Source: Phytophthora colocasiae | Taxonomy: Eukaryota; Oomycota; Peronosporomycetes; Peronosporales; Peronosporaceae | Direction of reading: 5' to 3' | NCBI GenBank assembly: GCA_018806915.1 | Contig: JAGKQI010000034.1 | Span: 186,001 to 250,000 of the forward strand | DNA: 64,000 bases | Shown: piece by piece, positions 59,661 through 64,000 of the stretch | Position numbering within the stretch: position 1 is the stretch's first letter | Layout of the letters: every line of letters begins with the position of its first letter | The notes under the pieces: generated by a model | Databases searched by the model: none | The model's input: only the letters and a program-made list of their open reading frames with translations | Told to the model about the DNA's origin: nothing | Translations under genes and position numbers: made by a program

Positions 59661-59983
59661 TAGGCTGTCTGAGGTCCACTCCGGGGTACAGCCCCGTTTA
59701 CTTCACCCGAGAGGTCCATTAGTGTCCTCCCGGGAGTGTCGTGCGGAGGGAAGACACCTCCGAGGACGCCCACCCTACCATATCGACGGGGATTCATCCC
59801 TACAAAGTGTGCATTGGAGTGAAATGAGCTCCCTATATAACTAGTCAGTCGTGAATTTACCTGCTAAGAAGAAGAACAACAACAAGTTACTTATATTTGT
59901 TTGAGTTAAGTCTTCTAACTCCCTGCCCGGACCTGCACTCACATAACAGCCCGCTAGTACCCGATCCTTAACAGGTCGCGACA
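59553..59983 (+). repeat. 3' LTR of element 2, 431 bp
   Basis: Reads identical to the 5' LTR at a constant offset of 13,314 bases. Confidence 0.95.
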
Positions 59984-60825
59984 TGGTCATTGTCATCCGT
60001 ACAGCGACAACCTGAAAGGATTAGTGGAGCCACTAATGCAGGAATGAGACATCGTAGAGGTTCAGGGTCGGATGAGTGTGAGCTTCGGCTCAACCACGGC
60101 ATCGCAAGATGGCAGACAGGTATGAATATGCCGCTTAATGATGAAAGTTTCAGCGGAGGATTCGGCGAGCGTAGGTATATCCAGAACCAATAAGGCTCGT
60201 CATCGATCTCTATCAACTTTCTCTTCTCAGCAACGTGGAGGATGGCAACAAGTGACTAAAATCCTTCAAGAGAATTTTTGTCGCAATCAACAGCTGCTGC
60301 TACTGAAGTATGGAGACGATAAAACGAGCGGCGCTCAACAAAGACCGGAAGCTTTTGGTCGCCAGGATGGTAGATAGGATCGGGCTTGACGGCGCAAGAA
60401 GTTCCTCGCTGTATGTGTGTATTTTTTTCAACGAGGAAGACGCAAAATTTACTAAAAGGATGGCGTTCTTCCTGCAGTGAAAAAGCCGGAGTCTGATCAC
60501 ACTCTCGAGTCGGTTGAATGAATCCGGGCCCGAAATGCTGCTGCATGGACAGTTATACAGTGCATACACCGGCTATTCAATAGACAATAGCCTATTGTGG
60601 ACATGTACCAGTACAGTACAGTAGTAGTGTAGTGGTAGTGGTAGTAGTAAGCTTAGTAGTACATGCACTGCAGTTGAGTGACCAACACTCTGCGTGCCAC
60701 ACCACTTTCACACCATCCGTATCATACTTTGTTCAACATGCTTGTTCTCCTGCTGACCACATGCAGGTCTCCTCCGTGCTGCAGCTGCTGGCCAGACGAG
60801 AAAAAGCAGGAGAGCGAGGAACAAG
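59984..60825. other. Right flank of element 2: old divergent promoter
   Basis: 842 bases up to the SET-domain gene, starting with the second TGGT target copy (59,984-59,987). No convincing gene; short open frames lack recognisable content. A GTA/GTG-rich simple stretch lies at about 60,610-60,662. Before the insertion this joined 46,132-46,238 as the shared upstream region of two divergent genes. Confidence 0.6.
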
Positions 60826-62208
60826 ATGGCGCCAGGAGACGACAAGGACGCGTTTGTGGGCTACAATGAGTGGGCGGCTGAAGCGCTGCAGGTGCAGATC
60901 TCCACAGATTTCGTGTACGAGACACAGGACGGAGCTTGTGAGGCCGAACGCGGCGTGTTCATCGCAGAGGACGTGACGCCCCACACGGAGGTGTTCAGCA
61001 TTCCGCTGGATTCGGTTCTGTCTGTTAAGAGTCTACAGGAGAGCGACGTGTTGCAGAGTATCGCGTTCTTCCAGCAACTAACGCCGGATAGGGAGGACGA
61101 CCAATTGGCTATTGCTTTGTTGTACGAGAAGTTCGTTTTAGGCTCCAAGTCCAAGTGGTTTAAGCACATTGAGCTGCTACCTAAGCAGTACCACAATGCT
61201 CTGTACTTTGAGCAAGAAGAGCTCAAGGCATTGGAAGGCAGCAATTTGTTTTTTATTGCACAGCAGATGGAGCAAAAAGTGGTTGCGGACTATTTGAAGC
61301 TGAAGGAATCGGTGCTGCTGGAGCTCTTTGAAAACGTCCCGGAAGGGATCAATGTGGATCTGTTTGAAGAGTATTTCTCACTGGAGAACTACAAGTGGGC
61401 GTTGTCCACGATTTGGAGTCGCTTCGTGTCGTTGAGACTGGATGAAGCCCCACTGTCGGAGGAAAATGCTGTCGATAAAGGTCCTAGTGCTCCAGTGGTT
61501 AAGCAGTCGTTCAAGGCTATGGTCCCGGTGTTCGACATGTTGAATCATGATCCGGAAGCTGAGGTGTCGCACTTTTTTGACATGGAGAGCCAGCGATTCA
61601 AGCTCGTGAGTCACCAGCATTGGAATGCAGGAGCGCAGATGTTCATTAATTACGGGCCGTTGTCGAACCACAAGCTGCTGTCATTGTATGGCTTTGTGAT
61701 CATTGGAAACCCGTTCGACGCTGTTGATATGTGGCTGCCTATGGATGAGACGACGAAGTTCTTCAAGGAGAAGGAGCAATTGCTTCTCACAAATGGACTG
61801 GATCATGCCACGAACCCGTTTGAGCTGGTTGCAGAAGAAAGTAATGATTTACTTCTCATGGCTACTCGGATACAAGAGATCAGCTGCGATACAGTGGAGG
61901 AGTTCGAGGCCCAGGCCAACAAGGCACTGGATGGCGAGGTGGTGAGCTTGGAAAACGAGCGTGAAACACTTACACGGCTGGTTTATACTCTAGAGAAAAT
62001 GCTGGAAGCCTTTCCAACGTCGATCGAGGAGGATGACAAGCTGCTCGAATCCTGGGAAGATGACTTGGCCCAGCAAGGCGACGAACGCAGAGACAGTCTG
62101 AATCACGAACGAATGGCAGTTGCTGTTCGTCGGTCAGATAAGTACATTATCTCTGAGAACATCAACATGCTGAAATGGAAGCTTCTCGACATTCTTCCAA
62201 CGAACTAA
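60826..62208 (+). CDS. SET-domain protein methyltransferase (SETD3/SETD4/Rubisco-LSMT-like)
   Basis: A single-exon frame of 460 codons, ATG at 60,826. The split SET domain shows RGVFIAEDV (about 44-52) near the N-terminus, then after a helical insert VPVFDMLNHDPEAE (about 236, cofactor-binding Asn-His) and INYGPLSNHKLLSLYGFVI (about 273-291, catalytic Tyr and post-SET-like end). A C-terminal Rubisco-LSMT substrate-binding-like region follows (TNPFELVAEES, ETLTRLVYTLEKML). Members methylate Lys or His of non-histone proteins, including actin His by SETD3. The substrate here cannot be inferred. All core motifs are intact. Confidence 0.87.
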   Translation: MAPGDDKDAFVGYNEWAAEALQVQISTDFVYETQDGACEAERGVFIAEDVTPHTEVFSIPLDSVLSVKSLQESDVLQSIAFFQQLTPDREDDQLAIALLYEKFVLGSKSKWFKHIELLPKQYHNALYFEQEELKALEGSNLFFIAQQMEQKVVADYLKLKESVLLELFENVPEGINVDLFEEYFSLENYKWALSTIWSRFVSLRLDEAPLSEENAVDKGPSAPVVKQSFKAMVPVFDMLNHDPEAEVSHFFDMESQRFKLVSHQHWNAGAQMFINYGPLSNHKLLSLYGFVIIGNPFDAVDMWLPMDETTKFFKEKEQLLLTNGLDHATNPFELVAEESNDLLLMATRIQEISCDTVEEFEAQANKALDGEVVSLENERETLTRLVYTLEKMLEAFPTSIEEDDKLLESWEDDLAQQGDERRDSLNHERMAVAVRRSDKYIISENINMLKWKLLDILPTN

Positions 62209-62318
62209 AGTGTGCTCAGCGGCAAAGAATTCTATATGCACAAATACAGCCATCATCTACACGTTTCCATTCTACAGCCCCATGCGTGGATTAGTGCTGA
62301 TCTTGAGCAAGGGTTCTT

Positions 62319-63901
62319 CTACAGAGCGGGCGTTTTGTAAATCTTAACGTGCTTGCAATTTTTGCCGACTACAAGCACTTCAGAACCATCGGGAGAGAAC
62401 GTGGGGCGCTTGATAGGGTCTTCGATCGCGTTTTCAATGGTGAAAAACTCCTCGTTGTCACTGGTTCGAACGAACACCAGGTCCTTACCTTGCACCATAG
62501 CCATTATCTGCGTTATCAGCAGGCAATTGTTAATGCAATTGTCTTCGATAATATCGTAATGTTATGGAAATAAATCCCTCACCTTCCCGTTCGGAGCAAA
62601 GTCGACGGTCTGGAACGGTTGCTCTCCGCTGGCATTAAACGTTGATATTACCTTGGGGTCTTCTTGAACAGTGTATCGGACTAAACCATGGATTCACATG
62701 TTAGTACCTTGATAAAATAAATCACCACTACCAGATCCATCACAAACACAACACCGTTAATATCCCACAGACGAACCGACGAATCCTTGGAAATCGTCAC
62801 AACACGGTTCACTGGAAGCGCATCTGAGCCGTCAAAAGCAAGATCCATCACACCAGTCTATACAATTCAAACGGAGCGAGAGTTAACAACAATCTTATGT
62901 TACTAGCCGCACGTGAATCTTACCCGGTGTCCCTGGAGCGTCATAATTTTGTTGACCTTCTTGAAAGCACCCGACTTCTCACGAGCGATCTCGTAGATCT
63001 TAACCTCCGGCGTGTATGCTGCAACTGCAATGTACCGGTTGTCCTTGGAGCCGACGCAGTGATAGTTGGCCACTTGGTTCGTGTTCACCGTCTGCAGCAA
63101 CTCGCCACTCAAGTTCCAGAACTTGACATCCGTATCTGAGTCACCAGCGCACGTAATAATCGTTGCCCACTACACAACAAAAACTCCAGTCAGGCTACGA
63201 ATGGCCACGAAAATACATTGGCACAGCACGTACATTGCCAATGTCGTTCATGAGCACGGAGTGCACATCCGTCTTGTGTGTAACCGGGAAATCTGCCACA
63301 ATTTCAGGCTTAACACGCAGTTTCTCTGTCAAAATGTAAAACAACTCGTTAATCCCAGTAAAATCTCCCCTTGACGAACAAAACTTCACTCACGGTAGAC
63401 CTTAACAGTGCCATTCTCCGTTGCAACGACCAAGTTGCGTCCATCGGAGCTAAAACACATCGCTGTGACATGATCGTACTCGATGTTGATCTGGTGCAGT
63501 TTGGGGTTCTTGTCCTTGAGCGTTTCGCGGAAGTAGAGGCGGATGGAGCGATCTGAACTGGCAGTGGCCAGGAAGCGGCCGTTTGGGCTGTACGCAGCAG
63601 CTGTAACGCCATACTTGTGGCCCTTGAGCAGGTGAAGAATACTGGAATGTTCTTCACTCGCGTCCTGAGCAGCTGATTGAGCTTTCTTCTTCTTCAATTC
63701 TGCTGTTACATCCACTTTCTTCTTGGCTTTAGTCTTGGGCTTCTTGTTGTTAAGCGCGTGGAATTGCTGACGAGCCAACTCCTCCTTCTCCTTCTGCAGC
63801 TTTGCAGCCTGTTTCTTGGCCTCCTCTTGATACTGCACGTACATATAGCCGGCGCCTGCCAGCACCAGCAGCAGCGCTAACACCCACGCGAGCGAGTCCA
63901 T
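62319..63901 (-). CDS. TBL2-like WD40-repeat membrane protein, six exons
   Basis: Exons 63,901-63,394, 63,325-63,234, 63,169-62,924, 62,857-62,755, 62,680-62,583 and 62,507-62,319; introns of 54-75 bp, and the exon lengths sum to 412 codons exactly (411 residues). An N-terminal membrane anchor (LAWVLALLLVLAGAGYMYV) is followed by a charged coiled coil (EEAKKQAAKLQKEKEELARQ), then a basic stretch and WD40 repeats: LKGHKYGVTAAAYSPNG, ATASSDRSIRLY, DHVTAMCFSSDGRNL, LQGHR, ISKDSSVRLWDI, FTIENAIEDP, RPTFSPDGSEVLVVG. Animal TBL2 is an ER membrane protein linked to PERK stress signalling. The role in oomycetes is not known. Confidence 0.88.
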
Positions 63902-64000
63902 GGCGATCGGCGTATAGCGAAGTGAAAGATACGTAGCACATGTGTACGTAACACCATGAACCTATTAAACAGAATATAGACACCGCGTTCTGCTACAAGT
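63902..64000. other. Window end, upstream of the TBL2-like gene
   Basis: 99 bases, presumed promoter. Nothing distinctive is seen. Confidence 0.4.

Larger units (their letters stand above)
46239..59983 (+). mobile_element. Complete, young Ty3/gypsy LTR retrotransposon with extra genes, 13.7 kb
   Basis: Two 431-bp LTRs that I read as identical, TG...CA ends, a primer-binding site, polypurine tract and 4-bp target duplication define a full insertion. Gene order on the plus strand: gag, UGA stop with hairpin, pol (protease, RT, RNase H, integrase, chromodomain), then an antisense ORF, then a sense multi-spanning membrane ORF ending inside the 3' LTR. Protease-RT-RNase H-integrase order places it in Ty3/gypsy. 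Identical LTRs imply a very recent insertion, and pol is intact. Gag has several single-base breaks that may be consensus errors. Confidence 0.95.

Noticed and set aside
60610..60662. GTA/GTG-rich stretch as a regulatory array
   Set aside because: Looks like ordinary simple sequence in the SET-gene upstream region, without regular spacing.
1..64000. tRNA, rRNA or CRISPR features
   Set aside because: No cloverleaf-compatible sequence, rRNA segment or regular spacer-repeat array was noticed on either strand; tRNA-like bases occur only as complements of the primer-binding sites.

Overview
The window looks like nuclear DNA of an oomycete, most likely Phytophthora or a close zoospore-forming relative. 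Evidence: small GT-AG introns of about 60-85 bp, very tight gene spacing, Inr-like TCATTC start-site motifs, oomycete-type Ty3/gypsy and Crypton elements, and an outer-dynein-arm docking gene, which implies flagellated spores. It is a gene-dense island (about 19.5-46.1 kb and 60.8-63.9 kb) bounded and invaded by large mobile elements. No RNA genes or CRISPR arrays were recognised.

Layout. 1-15,517: a very large Ty3/gypsy element on the minus strand (LTR about 1.69 kb, internal part about 13.8 kb, far LTR cut by the window edge). It has an extended gag, protease, RT, two RNase H domains, integrase and chromodomain, plus a long gene in antisense orientation in its 3' part. It resembles the oomycete group called Chronos and is frame-broken in many places. 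15,518-18,752: degenerate DNA with a tandem exon-like duplication, then a broken Crypton tyrosine-recombinase gene. 19.5-46.1 kb: host genes in order: an A9-like/coiled-coil protein, a small mitochondrial membrane protein, outer dynein arm docking protein (ODAD1/DC2 family), a receptor-like TKL kinase, a Pellino-type E3 ligase, a two-repeat voltage-gated K+ channel, RNA polymerase I second-largest subunit, an N-terminal-motor kinesin, a STIMATE/TMEM110-family membrane protein, a double-domain cathepsin Z-like protease, an aldo/keto reductase and a PH-domain histidine phosphatase (PGAM5-like).

46,239-59,983: a complete, very young 13.7-kb Ty3/gypsy element on the plus strand. By eye its two 431-bp LTRs are identical, with a TGGT target duplication. 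It has gag, a UGA stop followed by a strong hairpin, a long pol ORF with chromodomain, then two unexpected genes: an intact antisense ORF of 549 codons and a sense ORF for a multi-spanning membrane protein in the position of a retroviral env. It inserted 108 bp upstream of the PH-phosphatase start codon, splitting what was a divergent promoter shared with the SET-domain gene at 60.8 kb. The window ends with a TBL2-like WD40 gene.

Single-base frame breaks, mostly in homopolymers, occur in genes that should be intact (RNA polymerase I subunit, kinesin, cathepsin, young gag). Part of the apparent gene decay is therefore probably residual consensus error. This limits how far pseudogene claims can be taken. 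Exon structures given below were read by hand; where exon lengths summed to a whole number of codons this is stated.
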